A stretch of DNA of 64,000 nt from Anthonomus grandis grandis (Eukaryota; Arthropoda; Insecta; Coleoptera; Curculionidae), in the NCBI RefSeq assembly GCF_022605725.1, contig NC_065549.1, positions 3,782,001 to 3,846,000 on the forward strand, read 5' to 3'. Shown in pieces: positions 1-10,410 of this stretch. The first letter of the stretch is position 1; every line of letters starts with the position of its first letter. Under the pieces are notes generated by a model, which was not told where the DNA came from, did not search any database, and saw only the letters and a list, made by a program, of their open reading frames with translations. Both the position numbers and the translations under genes were made by a program.

Positions 1-127
1 GAATGGGGAAGACAAGAGGCACTTTTAAAAATAAATTTAATCTACAGGGTGTTTTAAAATTGACTAAACAAGATATGACAAGATGATTTATTATTGACTG
101 GACACAACCTATTATTTTTTAAATTTG

Positions 128-1401
128 TCATTCGCTATCTGAGGTTTCATAAGAATTTAAAGAAGAATTATTGTCAGTATCACTATCACTGTTTGTGGAA
201 CCAGGAGTTATAATAAGTGGTTCAACTTCAACTTGAATATCCAAATCCCACATTTTTTGTTCTTCCTTGATCACATGTCCGATGCACTTTTGCCAGTTAG
301 TTGCTGTTACGCCACCAATAGCTTCGTTTAATAAAGCTTTTACGTCATTCAATTTAAACGTTTTATTTTTACTAGCAACTTTTATTTGTGCCCATATAAG
401 TTCTATAGGGTTTAGTTCACAATGGTACGGCGGTAAACGCAATATTGTAACACCACGTTCTCGCGCCATTTCATCAACAACATATTTAATGTACTGGTTT
501 TTGTGGATACGAATAATATAGAGCAATTGTACCTTGAGCATATCTTCGTCGAATCGTATGTCCCCTTTTGAGTTTAACCAGTCTTTTATGTCTCTTTTTC
601 GCCAAGCAGTCGTTGGTATTTTTTCCACTCGCTGACTTATAAAGCGCATTATCTATGACGATAACTGAACCGGGGTCTACTCGCACCAATACCGAAGAAA
701 ACCACTTTTCAAAAAAACCTCTGCGTTCATATCTTCGTGGTAGTCGCTTGTTTTCTTTGATTCAAAAACGTTCAGACTACCTTCCAGAAATCCAGAATCA
801 CTACCTATATGTGTAATAATTAGGTGACGGCCCTTGCCAGAAGGAGCTTTCAAACCTGTGGAAAGCCCATCCAAAAAGGGTTGCCGCGAATTTGTGACAT
901 TTAAGTCCTGTCATACTTTTGCACGGGTGTGTCCTTCATTCAGCCATGTTTCATCGGTGTAATAAATTTGTCTTCCTTAGCGCCGATGTTTACGAATTTC
1001 TTTTAAATATTTCCTTCGCCACAATACGATTTCATTTTTTTCTATTAAAAAACTTTTGCGGTTCCTTTTTAAATATCGAAAATTCAACTCATGCAATGTT
1101 CGCTTTAAAACACCAAAAGATATTTTGGGTAAAGAATTATCAGCAGTAAGTTCTGTCTTAATTTTCTTTATTGTTGGTATCTCGTTCCTAAAGAAAAAAC
1201 TGTGCACTTTCCGGCGAATGGCATATTTTACGTAATCATCTAGCACAAACTTTTTTCTGCCTCTTGTCTTGACAAATCTAGATTTCTAGTACGAACACTT
1301 TCATATACAGTTTTCACTAACTGATGTTCGTCAGAAGTCAAATATTTCCTTTTTGCTTTTTTAGCAGGCGGACCAGAACTTGACGAAACTTCGTATTCCA
1401 T
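128..1401 (-). pseudogene. Broken IS630/Tc1-mariner-type DDE transposase
   Basis: Reading the minus strand from an ATG at 1401, a basic N-terminus (AKKAKRKYLTSDEH) leads after a frame break near 1246 into a helix-turn-helix-like stretch (977-1246). After further breaks there is a DDE_3-like catalytic core: VIVIDNA at about 650-689 and PPYHCELNPIELIWAQIK at about 360-420, the classic D and the E/D-containing NPIE motif of IS630-like transposases. The C-terminal tail is acidic and Ser-rich. At least three frame changes separate the pieces, so this copy is dead. I could not find convincing terminal inverted repeats, and its left end may lie outside the window. It lies downstream of or inside the Cecr2 transcription unit. 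Confidence 0.8.
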
Positions 1402-2178
1402 TTTATAAAAAAAATAATTTTACTTAAAATACCTATTAATTACAAATTACTCAAAATATTTATTAGAATAAACCCCCAAACGCGTCTATGGAATAATAGA
1501 GCAACAAATGCAGGTATGTTGGCTAGGCGTTGCCATTCTGCTAAAATTAAAGGCTGGTCGGATTGCTGCTCCATTAACCGCGATTATAGATTTACCGCGA
1601 GAGAAAAAGACAAGTAATAAACTTGGCACCGGCGCGCCGTGAAAAGTTTTACTAAGTACAATGTTCGACCAGATCAGAGAGGTCACACCATTAGAGTAAG
1701 TGACATTTTGCAAGCTATCAATAGATTTTGTATAGTGGGAATTAAACATTATTTTTAGCCACTCTAGTTGTGTTGCTTGTTGGTCGGTTGTGATGTCACT
1801 GACAAATATTTCCGTCTCATAGTATAGGTGAAAATATTGATGAATTTTGACAGCCCTTGCTGGACAGCTTTTCATTCATAAAACTTCAACTTTAATCAAA
1901 GTTAATTCATGTACTATTTTAGATATTTTTATGAGGTTTTTATTCAAAGTTGAAGCACTTCCCATTGAACAATTTCATATGTGAAGAATACTTGTAACTC
2001 AAGAAGTTTTTAAGTTAGACTTGGATTTACGGAACAAGGACCTAAAGGAGGCAAAAATTTGAATTTTAAAATAATCTTTAGCACATAGAGATTGAGCTAA
2101 AATTCTCCATTTAACTGATGATTTCTGGGATCCAATTAATTCTTTATAATGACAAAATATTCTTATATCTACACTTAC
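1402..2178. other. Non-coding stretch next to Cecr2 exon
   Basis: No gene is supported here. A 129-codon minus-strand frame at 1486-1875 has no recognisable motif. The right part (about 1925-2140) is a copy of a dispersed repeat. Probably intron of Cecr2, because the exon ending at 2179 has a good GTAAGTG donor pointing into it. Confidence 0.5.
1925..2140 (+). repeat. Single copy of a dispersed ~200-bp repeat (family also at 46.6-47.3 kb)
   Basis: The run with GTTGAAGCACTT, GAACAATTTCATAT, CTTGTAACTCAAGAAGTTT, AAGTTAGAC and CTAAAGGAGG recurs in the same order three times at about 46610-47335. The copies are diverged. No coding capacity is visible. Confidence 0.7.
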
Positions 2179-2371
2179 ACTTGTGATGTTTTAAGTTTCT
2201 TCTTATTGGTGGTAGGAGGTGGGTTGGCTTGTGGAAGTACAATTTGCCCATCAAAGGCGGATAGGGAATTGTTGGTTTGTCTCCCAACGCTTGGCTTAAC
2301 TGGCGGTTTCGAGACTTCTTCAAGTTGTTTTTCTGATGCCCGGGTCTTTTTCCTCTTGGGCTGTGATACAT
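2179..2371 (-). CDS. Cecr2: Cecr2 exon, Lys/Pro-rich (last one in the window)
   Basis: It follows acceptor GTTTCATAG|AT, encodes SQPKRKKTRASEKQLEEVSK and Pro-rich sequence, and ends in phase 2 at CAAGT|GTAAGTG. Reading through the donor would give an immediate stop. I prefer splicing because the donor is near-consensus and the protein still lacks its bromodomain. Confidence 0.75.
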
Positions 2372-5300
2372 CTATGAAACAAAAAAATGTAAAAACCTTC
2401 ATAAGTTACCCGTAAAGCCGTATACCTTTTACGGATTCGTTTGAATCAGTGGACACTTTCCTTTGCTTGGTTCTGCCTCGTTTTTTCGCGACCATCTCAT
2501 GCCGCGATTCCGATTCCTCTTCGTTAACTTCCTCTTTTAACCTTAAAGGTTTTTTATCAGTCAATTCTTTCCTGAAAAAAAAAACAGAACAATTTTATAC
2601 ATAAAAAATCACAAAAGTGATTAAAGTGAGTACTTGGAAAGTTCTTCTCTCTTCTTAACCGGTATGTCCTTATCAGGCTCTTCTTCTAGGACTTTACTTA
2701 CTTCAGCGCTTTCGGGTAAGTCAGTATCCTATAAAACATTAAACTTACCAAGGAACTTATAAACTGTGCCAGGAATATTACCAATTTCCTTATCCTATCT
2801 GAAGTTCTTCTGGGTTGGTTTTCCAACAGACGCCTCCTCGCTTGTCTCTCCTTTTCTTTAAAAAGTCTGGGCAGTTCCGGTAAGAAATTCTTACTTAAAG
2901 TGTGGTAGAGAGCTCGCTCGTTTTTCACTGTCGAATTTTTGAATTTCTTGGTCAGCTGGAACCAGTCGTCCTCGGTAAAACAGATCACTTGCCAAATGGC
3001 TTTTTTCTTATTGTTCTTCTTCTGAAAATCTTCTCGATAGAGACGCGTACCGTAAAAGTACCAATAAGCGGAATCGTTTTGGTCGTACCCAAGCGGTTCC
3101 ACCCTTAAACTATCTGCTTCAAGATTCTTTAGTTGATCTAGAACATCCTCTGCATCTATATTATAAAAATGGGAAGTAAAACCACATATATTGATCATTC
3201 TTTAGGCTTTCAGCAATTTTAGATTTAATGTATTGACTTATCTATAGTGTTATTATTGTTTAAGTGGTCGTACCTAATCGAAAATCACATAAAGCATGTA
3301 AAATATCAACTTTGGTCCTCAAAGGTAACAAGGTAAAGTCGCAGTCTGTATTAAAAGGGTTGTACCGGTCATGTTCCTGACATTTTTGCCTAAAAAGTCT
3401 CCTCAGAAACATCTGATAATTGAAGGTGGATATTTCATTGTTGGGCAGGCAGCCGCTCAATAGTCTTACTATCAGTTCTTGTAGCCAAGAGGTCTCCTCA
3501 GTACCGTCTGTTAGTAAGGCCTCCTCTAAATCCTAAAGGATTTATTTATTTATTTATTTATTTATTCATCAACGTATATAACATTTCAAGTACTTATTAA
3601 TAATTAACAGTAGTCTTAAGTAAAACTATAATACTAATAAACAATACTGTACTAAACATAATCCAAAGAGTGGGAGTAGGGCACTATCCCAAGATAGTTG
3701 CCCTAGCTGACGACTTAAATTTATTTAAAGATGTACTGAAAAAATCAAGATCTTTTGCAAATCTATTCACTGTAGAAGCTATTCTATTTATAGGACTGTT
3801 TAGTAGATAGGATGTTCTGCAAAAGGGAATGTGGAGAAGCGCCTGACCTCATGTTGTGTAAGAAGATACATGCAAAGAGAAAAGGCACAGACATTCCGGA
3901 CTTCTAACAATACCATTCAGAACCTTAAATGCAAAGCAAACATCAAAGAACTGCCTTCTACTTGATAAGGAGTTTATGCTCAGGTAGGACATGGTCTCTG
4001 AACAGGTAAGATCCAGGCCTGACTTCATAAGAGTATATCTGGCAAACCTGATAAACTTGTGCTGGATATTTTCAAGCCTCTCAATGTGAATCAGAAAATG
4101 AGGTGACCAAACAATATTGGAGAATTCGAGAAGAGATCTCACCAGGCAAATATATAGTGCCTTCAATGCTGACACATTAGTAAAGTCTTTGCAAGATCTT
4201 TTGATAAAACCAAGCAGTTTATTAGCTCTATTTACAGTATTTTCGAAGTGGTGGGAGAAAGTAAGACTCGGGTCCAGAAAGACACCCAAATCCTTGACTG
4301 AGTCAAGCTCCTTCAAGGGGATACCATCAATAACATATTGACAAGGAGGGGAGACCCTTAAACGAGTAAACCTCATAAACCCACATTTCTTAACATTCAA
4401 TGACATTTCATTCGACTTACACCAGGAAAACACTCTGTTTATATCTCTCTGAAGCACCAACTGATCCTGAAAGGAGGAAATCCGCCGAAAAATTTTCAAA
4501 TCATCAGCGAAGAGCAAAAACTCAGACTCCAGTAGGGAGCCGAGGTGATTGATAAAGAGACTGAATAACAATGGTCCCAAATGGGAGCCCTGAGGGACCC
4601 CTGAAGTTGTCAAAAATGGGTTGGACAAAAAACCACCAATTTTAACACGCTGCTCTCTATCCATCAGATAAGACTTGATCCAAAGTAAAAGAGATCCGCT
4701 GATGCCGAGATCTGAAATATGAGAGATAAGAATATTATGGTTGACCCTATCGAAGGCCTTACTAAAGTCCGTGTATATCGCATGTGTTTCATTACCGTCG
4801 GCAAAAGATTTAAAGATATAGTTGCTAAAAACAAACAAGTTTGTATCCACAGAACGACCTCTGGTGAATCCATGCTGCTGATCTCCAATTATTTCCTGAA
4901 ATGTGCCAGATAGAACCACCTCTACACAGTGCTCGAACAGTTTAGGAATTGCAGAGAGGATACTAATGGGACGATAGTTAGTTATGTCACTCTTATTCCC
5001 AGATATATAAATAGGACATACATGAGATAGCTTCCAGTTCTCTGGAAAAGTTCCAGAAGTTAGGGACAAATTGAAAATATGAAAAAGTGGAAGGAAAAGG
5101 GAATGGCTGCATTCTTTCAAAAGCCTGTTTGGAATTCCATCGGGACCCGCTCCCCTTCTGCTGTCCAGTTTAGCTAATGCTGTTTCAATTGTAGTAGCAC
5201 TAAGGAACACGTGGTTGATATGGTTAAATTTACATGAGGTATCGAGACCGTCAGAGGCATTAGAAGGGTTAGTATTCTTGTTAAATACAGATAAAAAGTG

Positions 5301-6117
5301 GGTGGCAAAGAGATTTGCAATAGAAATACCAGTATCGGCCCTGAGATCATGAAGGAACATCTCATCTGGAACGGTAGAATCGCTTTGATTGGACTGAAGT
5401 CTTACAAATTTCCAAAAGGTCTTGCTATCGTTCTCTATTGCATTTTCGGCTCTTTCAATGTAATGTCTGTAGCATTCACTAGATAATGAACGGCATTCTG
5501 AGCGCAGAACACTAAAACTTAAGTAATCAGTATTTGATCCTGACTGTCTGTACCTTCTATGTGCTATTTTTTTCTGAATAACTAGACTTTTTAGTTCTCT
5601 AGAAAACCATGGTGGATAATGTTTCTTGGGAGAGTGTTTTTTTATTGGCACAAACAGATTCAAACAATCATAAACAACAGAATAGAAGTTTGCAACAGTG
5701 GTATTTAAGTTATCGTTAACAATTATTGACATCCAGTTGTATGTAGAAAAGTAGTTATTTATAGACACAAAATCTGCTTGATTAAAGTTGTAAAAATAAG
5801 TTATAGGTAGTTCCAGGTAATTGGACTTACTATTGGGTAGTTGCAGCTCAAGAGCAGGATGGTAAGGATCTGACCCGACTAAACCATTACATTTAGTTGT
5901 TAAAATGTAATGGTTTAGTCGGTGGATTAAATGGATTAAATGCTATGATAGAATTCCTAGATTGTAAAGATGAACTTTTAATATAAGACGTCTGTAAGGG
6001 GGTTTTGGGATTTGTAAAGGTTACTTACTTCAATGTCAAAGTCCAGAAGATTAAAAGCGGTACGAAAAAGAGAGCAAAAGTGAGCAATGCTGGGAACCTC
6101 CCACCACGACTGAATAT
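2179..6117 (-). CDS. Cecr2: Cecr2 chromatin-remodelling subunit, N-terminal part (partial gene)
   Basis: Six exons join in phase on the minus strand: 6029-6117, 3274-3532, 2782-3155, 2634-2728, 2426-2571 and 2179-2371. Translation starts inside the protein with IQSWWEVPSIAHFCSLFRTA, the DDT-type N-terminal signature of CECR2. It continues through LPLRTKVDILHALCDFRL, a WAC/WSTF-like block (LEADSLRVEPLGYDQN, YWYFYGTRLYRED) and then Lys/Glu-rich linker sequence. CECR2 proteins partner ISWI ATPases in nucleosome remodelling and usually carry a bromodomain further on. That part is not in the window, so the gene continues left of 2179 through a GTAAGTG donor. The initiator exon upstream of 6117 was not found. 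A LINE fills most of the intron at 3533-6028. Confidence 0.93.
2426..2571 (-). CDS. Cecr2: Cecr2 exon, charged linker
   Basis: It runs from acceptor TTTTTCAG|GAAAG to donor AAAAG|GTATAC. It encodes KELTDKKPLRLKEEVNEEE and a basic KKRGRTKQRK segment that could be a nuclear localisation signal. Confidence 0.8.
2634..2728 (-). CDS. Cecr2: Cecr2 small exon, acidic/basic linker
   Basis: It runs from acceptor TTTTATAG|GAT to donor CCAA|GTACTC, with phase 0 at entry and phase 2 at exit. It encodes a charged linker (DTDLPESAEVSKVLEEEPDK...). Confidence 0.8.
2782..3155 (-). CDS. Cecr2: Cecr2 exon, YWYFYGTRLY block
   Basis: It follows the acceptor AATATAG|AT and uses donor TTG|GTAATA. It encodes AEDVLDQLKNLEADSLRVEP, the aromatic YWYFYGTRLYRED block, WQVICFTEDDWFQLTKKF, and a basic tail ending RTSDRIRKL. 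Confidence 0.93.
3274..3532 (-). CDS. Cecr2: Cecr2 exon, DDT-like core
   Basis: The acceptor is TTTAG|GAT, directly downstream of a LINE tail, and the donor is TTAG|GTACGA. It encodes a DLEEALL segment, LLSGCLPNNEIS and LPLRTKVDILHALCDFRL. The acceptor lies only about 4-8 bases from the LINE's TAAA repeat. Confidence 0.92.
3537..5902 (-). mobile_element. 5'-truncated LINE (jockey/CR1-like) in a Cecr2 intron
   Basis: An uninterrupted minus-strand frame (about 5897 to 3849; from its first ATG 639 codons) encodes the end of the endonuclease domain (GLVGSDPYHPALEL), then a reverse transcriptase. Motifs include GPDGIPNRLLKE, NYRPISILSAIPKLFEHCVE, QHGFTRGRSVDTNL, DFSKAFDRVNH, SGVPQGSHLGPLLFSLFIN and the catalytic LLFADDLKIF. 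The 3' end is a TAAA microsatellite at about 3539-3566. The 5' end is truncated inside the endonuclease. The frame being intact suggests a recent insertion. It lies in the same orientation as Cecr2. The clade assignment is approximate. Confidence 0.9.
5875..5922. repeat. 20-bp perfect inverted repeat at the LINE 5' junction
   Basis: The arms at 5875-5894 and 5903-5922 are perfect reverse complements, separated by an 8-base loop. The left arm is LINE sequence (part of the GLVG codons) and the right arm is its inverted copy at the truncation point. Confidence 0.9.
6029..6117 (-). CDS. Cecr2: Cecr2 exon with SWWEVP motif
   Basis: The acceptor TTTTTTTTAG precedes the exon and the donor GAA|GTAAGT follows it. 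It encodes SWWEVPSIAHFCSLFRTAFN and a short tail, starting in phase 1 and ending in phase 0. Confidence 0.92.
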
Positions 6118-6871
6118 CTAAAAAAAATTAAACATTTATTTAACACTTTTATATGTATCTAATAATGTGTCTTTCTATGGGCTTGGGTACTATCTTTTAC
6201 TTACCGAAAAACAGTATAGAGTTTAAATATTAATTAATTTTTGACTAGGAAACCTTTAACCCCAGGTGTAAAAATATTGCATGTACTAAATCTTCTTGTA
6301 TTATAACTTGGCAAGTGCAAGGGGCAACAGGCTGTATTAAAATTATATAAAAAATGGGGCTAAAATAAGAAATGTTCATCATCTTAAAACAAATATTGAA
6401 TTTATTATAAACATTATTAAGAGAGGTTAGTCCCTTTGGTTGCTCTACAACAACCCTTAAATGGTAAGTAAAGAAAGAACCCAATAATATTTAAATAAAG
6501 AAATTAGTGCCTAATTAAAAGATCTCTTGTGCTATCGGACCTGAGGGCAGCGACACTATAGTAGTGCACTATATTGAGGGTTTGACTGTGGCAAACACTA
6601 ATAACACTACAAGGTCTCACTATAAGGAAGAAAAGAATAATAAACAAACACTACACACCTAGTATGCTTATGAAAGTTGGAAACATAACCTGAACTTGAA
6701 TCAACACATTCAAACACGCAAATTTCGCTCACTTATCTTTTGGGCGTAATCAGTCCATCTTTAACACTGTATATAAACAAGTTTGAGGAGAATATCGAAT
6801 TTTTATTGTAAAATTTCTCAAATGTTGTCAAAAAACCTTTCATTCTTTCCTATTCCCAAACAAGCGCAATT
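6118..6871. other. Upstream region of Cecr2, initiator exon not resolved
   Basis: The Cecr2 initiator exon and promoter should be here or a little further right. No ATG exon with a phase-1 donor could be supported. Nothing else is recognisable. Confidence 0.4.
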
Positions 6872-7395
6872 TGACTTGACACATTTGACACTGACAGGTG
6901 ACATTGACACATATTATTGACAGTTTTTTAGTCATGCTACGAGTTATTTTCATAAAAAATTGTTAAAAACCCGGTTTACGCAATTTTAAACAATTAGTTT
7001 TCAATAAAACATACGTTTTAACGTTTATCTATTTTAACGTAAATACTGTGGAGCTTCACGGTCGTATATAATAGAAATATTTGTCGCGCAACAAGTTACT
7101 AGCGATATTACAAATGTTGCTGTAGTGGGTCTAGATTGCCGATAAACGTTTTACAAGTAATCTCAAAGGGTATCTGGTATGTAAGTGTAAGTACCGTTTT
7201 TACGTAGGGGTATAAGATGTAACATATAATAAATTTATTATATAATCAAAATATATTGTATAATTTATTATATAATATTATAAAATATATTATTTAATAT
7301 AACATAATCATTTTATACGATATTAGCCTTTTTTTACATAGACTACTAAGTTGCACGCAACATCTGTAATTTATTCATCTAATGGGCGCTTTTCC
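6872..7395 (+). repeat. Left copy of a diverged direct duplication
   Basis: In order, this segment shares with 7912-8330: TTTGACACTGACAG, TGACATTGACA, CAGTTTTTTAGTCATG, ATTTTCATAAAA, GCAATTTTAAAC, TCGCGCAACAAGTTA, AATGTTGCTGTAGTGG, TAGATTGCCGAT, and GCAACAT with TATTCATCTAATG-like sequence. The copies are offset by about 1.03 kb. No coding is visible. It lies between the divergent Cecr2 and ATP23 genes. Confidence 0.8.
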
Positions 7396-7911
7396 TAATC
7401 CACTCCGTTAATCCGCTAATCCACCGGTGTATTTTTTTGAATCGGTAGACTGTCAAACAAATTCTAAGGAAATTAACCAAAGCGTTTTCGAATTCCTCAA
7501 TAACCGAACGGCAACCGGTTCAATTAACCGGCGAATTCTTAAAATTGCTCAAGGTGTTTCATTCTTTCATATACGAAGAGAGGCATAAGGACAAAAGGCA
7601 AAATAAAAAAATACTATAAAGGAAAATAATAAAAGAAAGGGAATCTTTCCTTAAGTAGTATTTAATTTTAAAATTTGAATTTCGCGCCTTTAGTTATAAC
7701 GTCATATGTGTTGACAGCTATTACGTTTTGTTAGGTTGGCATGAGTGATGTGAATTGACAAGTAGAAATTAAGTGACTCAATGATGGCGAGACGTATTTA
7801 TTTATGTATACGATATTATGGATTTATAAGTTATGAGTAATCAATTGCGTATTTGGTTAACCGAATAAAAAGATCATTCTACACCTCGTCTAAGCATTCT
7901 TTTTTTATTCT

Positions 7912-8330
7912 CAAACAACATATTTTGACACTGACAGTGACAGATGACATTGACAGTTTTTTAGTCATGTTGCGAATATTTTCATAAAATATTGATAAAC
8001 ACCGGATTTGCGCAATTTTAAACATTTATTTTTTATTGAAAAAGAGATGTTAAAGTTTATTTAAGATCTAAACGTAAGTATGGTTGAACTTGATTGGCGC
8101 ATTCGTCGCGCAACAAGTTAATTGCGATATTAAAAATGTTGCTGTAGTGGAAATAGATTGCCGATGAGCATTTTACAATTTTAATCTCAAGGGAGGTCTT
8201 ATACCTCCTACATAGAGTAAAAAATAATTTTTTTCTGTTTATTCTCTCAGCTTAAAGCTTTTTTGTACAAAGAAAAGTATGCTGCAAGCAACATTTGTAC
8301 CTTCATATAATGTAAATGGACCTTAAGTTT
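7912..8330 (+). repeat. Right copy of the diverged direct duplication
   Basis: Matches 6872-7395 in motif order, with indels. It ends about 140 bases before the ATP23 start codon, so it may contain part of that gene's promoter or 5' leader. Confidence 0.8.
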
Positions 8331-8467
8331 TACGTATCTTTGACACAAACGACATATGTCAGTTGGGTTATGGCTTACATAACCAAACTTTTATTGAACA
8401 TTGAACATACAATTTCTTTTTAAAATCTTATGTTTAATTAATGAATGAACTGCTTTAAAACCATATA

Positions 8468-9317
8468 ATGACCTTCATAGACCTACCAGAGGATATACGC
8501 GAGAAACCGGCCAAAGAAAACCCCGATCAAAACAACAAACCAAAAACAAATCGAGAGAATTCCAGTTACTGGGACGCAGACCTATACCCCGAGAGGAAGC
8601 ACCACAAAGTGACAAAGCCCCTGACCGACTATATTGCCTTGAAGGCGGGCAGGGAGGAACTACGGAAAATCAATTGCGAGAGGAGCGTGTATAAATGTTT
8701 TAAAGAAAGCCGCATTATAAGACTGTTTGTCGGGGCTATGAAGGCGAGTGGGTGCCCTGTTGATATCAGGCGGCATATTAGTTGTGAGGAATGTGCACCT
8801 GAGGTAGCTGGAGGGTATGATCCTGTCTTAAATCAAGTAAGTTTCATTAAATAACTTACTTGTTTGTTTTCATAAATTATTCTTTTAGGTTGTTCTTTGT
8901 CATAACAACACCTCGAAAGACAGCCGCGTCCAAATGGTGTTAATGCACGAAATGGTTCATATGTTTGATTTTTGTCGCAATAACATGGATTACAGAAACC
9001 TGGATCATTTAGCTTGTACAGAGATTCGAGCCGCCAATTTGGCCCATTGCAGTTTTATGTCCGCATGGATGAACGGAGACACCTCACTTTTTAACTTTAA
9101 AGGTACCCACCAGAATTGTGTTAAGAGTAAAGCCTTACTTTCAATGATGACTGTACGGAATATCACCAAATTACAAGCAGTTGATGCTATCGAAAGGGTT
9201 TTTGATAAGTGCTACAATGATTTGGAACCGGTTGGGAGAAGGTTAAGGAGGAATAGTTTGGATATGTATAAAGCTTTTGAAGAAGGTTTTTATTATGGGT
9301 ATGATGATGGACTTTGA
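8468..9317 (+). CDS. ATP23: Mitochondrial inner membrane metalloprotease ATP23
   Basis: Two exons, 8468-8836 and 8889-9317, are joined by a 52-base GTAAGT...TTTTAG intron in phase 0, giving 265 aa, close to the ~246 aa of human ATP23. Known role of the family (peptidase M76): intermembrane-space processing and assembly of ATP synthase. Visible evidence: the zinc-binding HEMVH at residues 143-147, followed by FDFCRNNMDYRNLDHLACTE and IRAANLAHC, plus the upstream CEEC cysteines around residues 115-118. The start is the first ATG of the open frame. No classical presequence is obvious. Divergent from Cecr2. Confidence 0.95.
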
Positions 9318-9861
9318 TTTGAAGTGGAATTGAGTGGTTTTTAGGAAGTTAGCTAATGTGCATAATAAGGGGTTTGATGATGGCTCTAAAGGTGTTTTTG
9401 TTGAATTTTGTAGCCTGTAACCCAGAAATGTGATTATATTTGTATTTATGTCTGTAATCTATGTTTTTTCTTTGTGAGCATATGAATAATATATGTGTTC
9501 ATAATATAACAAGATTAACCCAGTTAATGTAGGTAAGTGAGTAAAATGATTTCAATTAGGCCCCTTTTTAAGCAGTTCAAATTCTTTAACTGTACCTTTA
9601 TTATATCTACTGGAATGTCTTGTTTGTATATAAAAACAAAGACTAGTTTACATTTGAAAACTCCTCCACCAGACAAAGGCAGAATTTAATTTTATATCCT
9701 AGGCATCAATCCACCATTTTTAAAAGAAGAATGCCAGCAAAACTGTTTAATAATGTGCTAAACAGCTATAAAAATTTAAACCTCGGAAAATTCATGGAGA
9801 GTACATTAAATTAATATGGTATTTTTAACTGTCTTTACAATTCCTACATTTCAGTAACATA
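9318..9861. other. 3' flank of ATP23, no gene
   Basis: AT-rich sequence probably including the ATP23 3' UTR. I see no coding sequence or repeat in it up to the inverted repeat of the next element. Confidence 0.5.
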
Positions 9862-10410
9862 ATTGGATACCGCTTATCTAAAGAGCACCAAGCGACATTT
9901 CCTTGTTTGGAGAAACTTCAATTTGTATATTTCAAGCTATCCCGGAAATTGTATTGTGAAAATTTTGCAATGATGTTTAAAAAAAAAATTCTATATAAGA
10001 GGTAAAATAAAGAGGATTATTGAATTTTATAAAAATTTCATAGGATCAAGGTCAAAAATGTCATTTTTGGTCTTTGGTTCCTTTTTGAAAAACTGAAAAT
10101 TCAATAATCTGTTATAGTTGTCTGTTGGTTCCATATTGTATGATGCAAATTATGATTATAAGGTAATATAAAAAGCAATTATAGACAAAAATTTTAATTA
10201 GAGCTTTAGTAGTTTGTTTTAAAACTTTTTTTGTTTATATTAAAAAAAAAATTATTTTCTTCAATTTCAAAGTCAATTTTAGGTCCAAATTCAAGAGAAC
10301 AAGTAGTGGGTGTCCATTTCAGTTACAATAAACTTATTATTTTTCTTGCTTGATAAAATAATTGACTTAAAACCATCTAAGGTATAGACACATAATTGGT
10401 GCTTCATAGC

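Noticed and set aside
1486..1875. 129-codon minus-strand frame
   Set aside because: No motif, irregular composition, in a repeat-rich stretch between a dead transposase and a repeat copy.
6245..6484. 79-codon minus-strand frame upstream of Cecr2 as exon 1
   Set aside because: No donor of the right phase and no resemblance to CECR2 N-termini.
6730..6765. Cecr2 exon 1 ending ATAA|GTGAGC
   Set aside because: The phase fits, but the required frame has a stop just upstream and no ATG.
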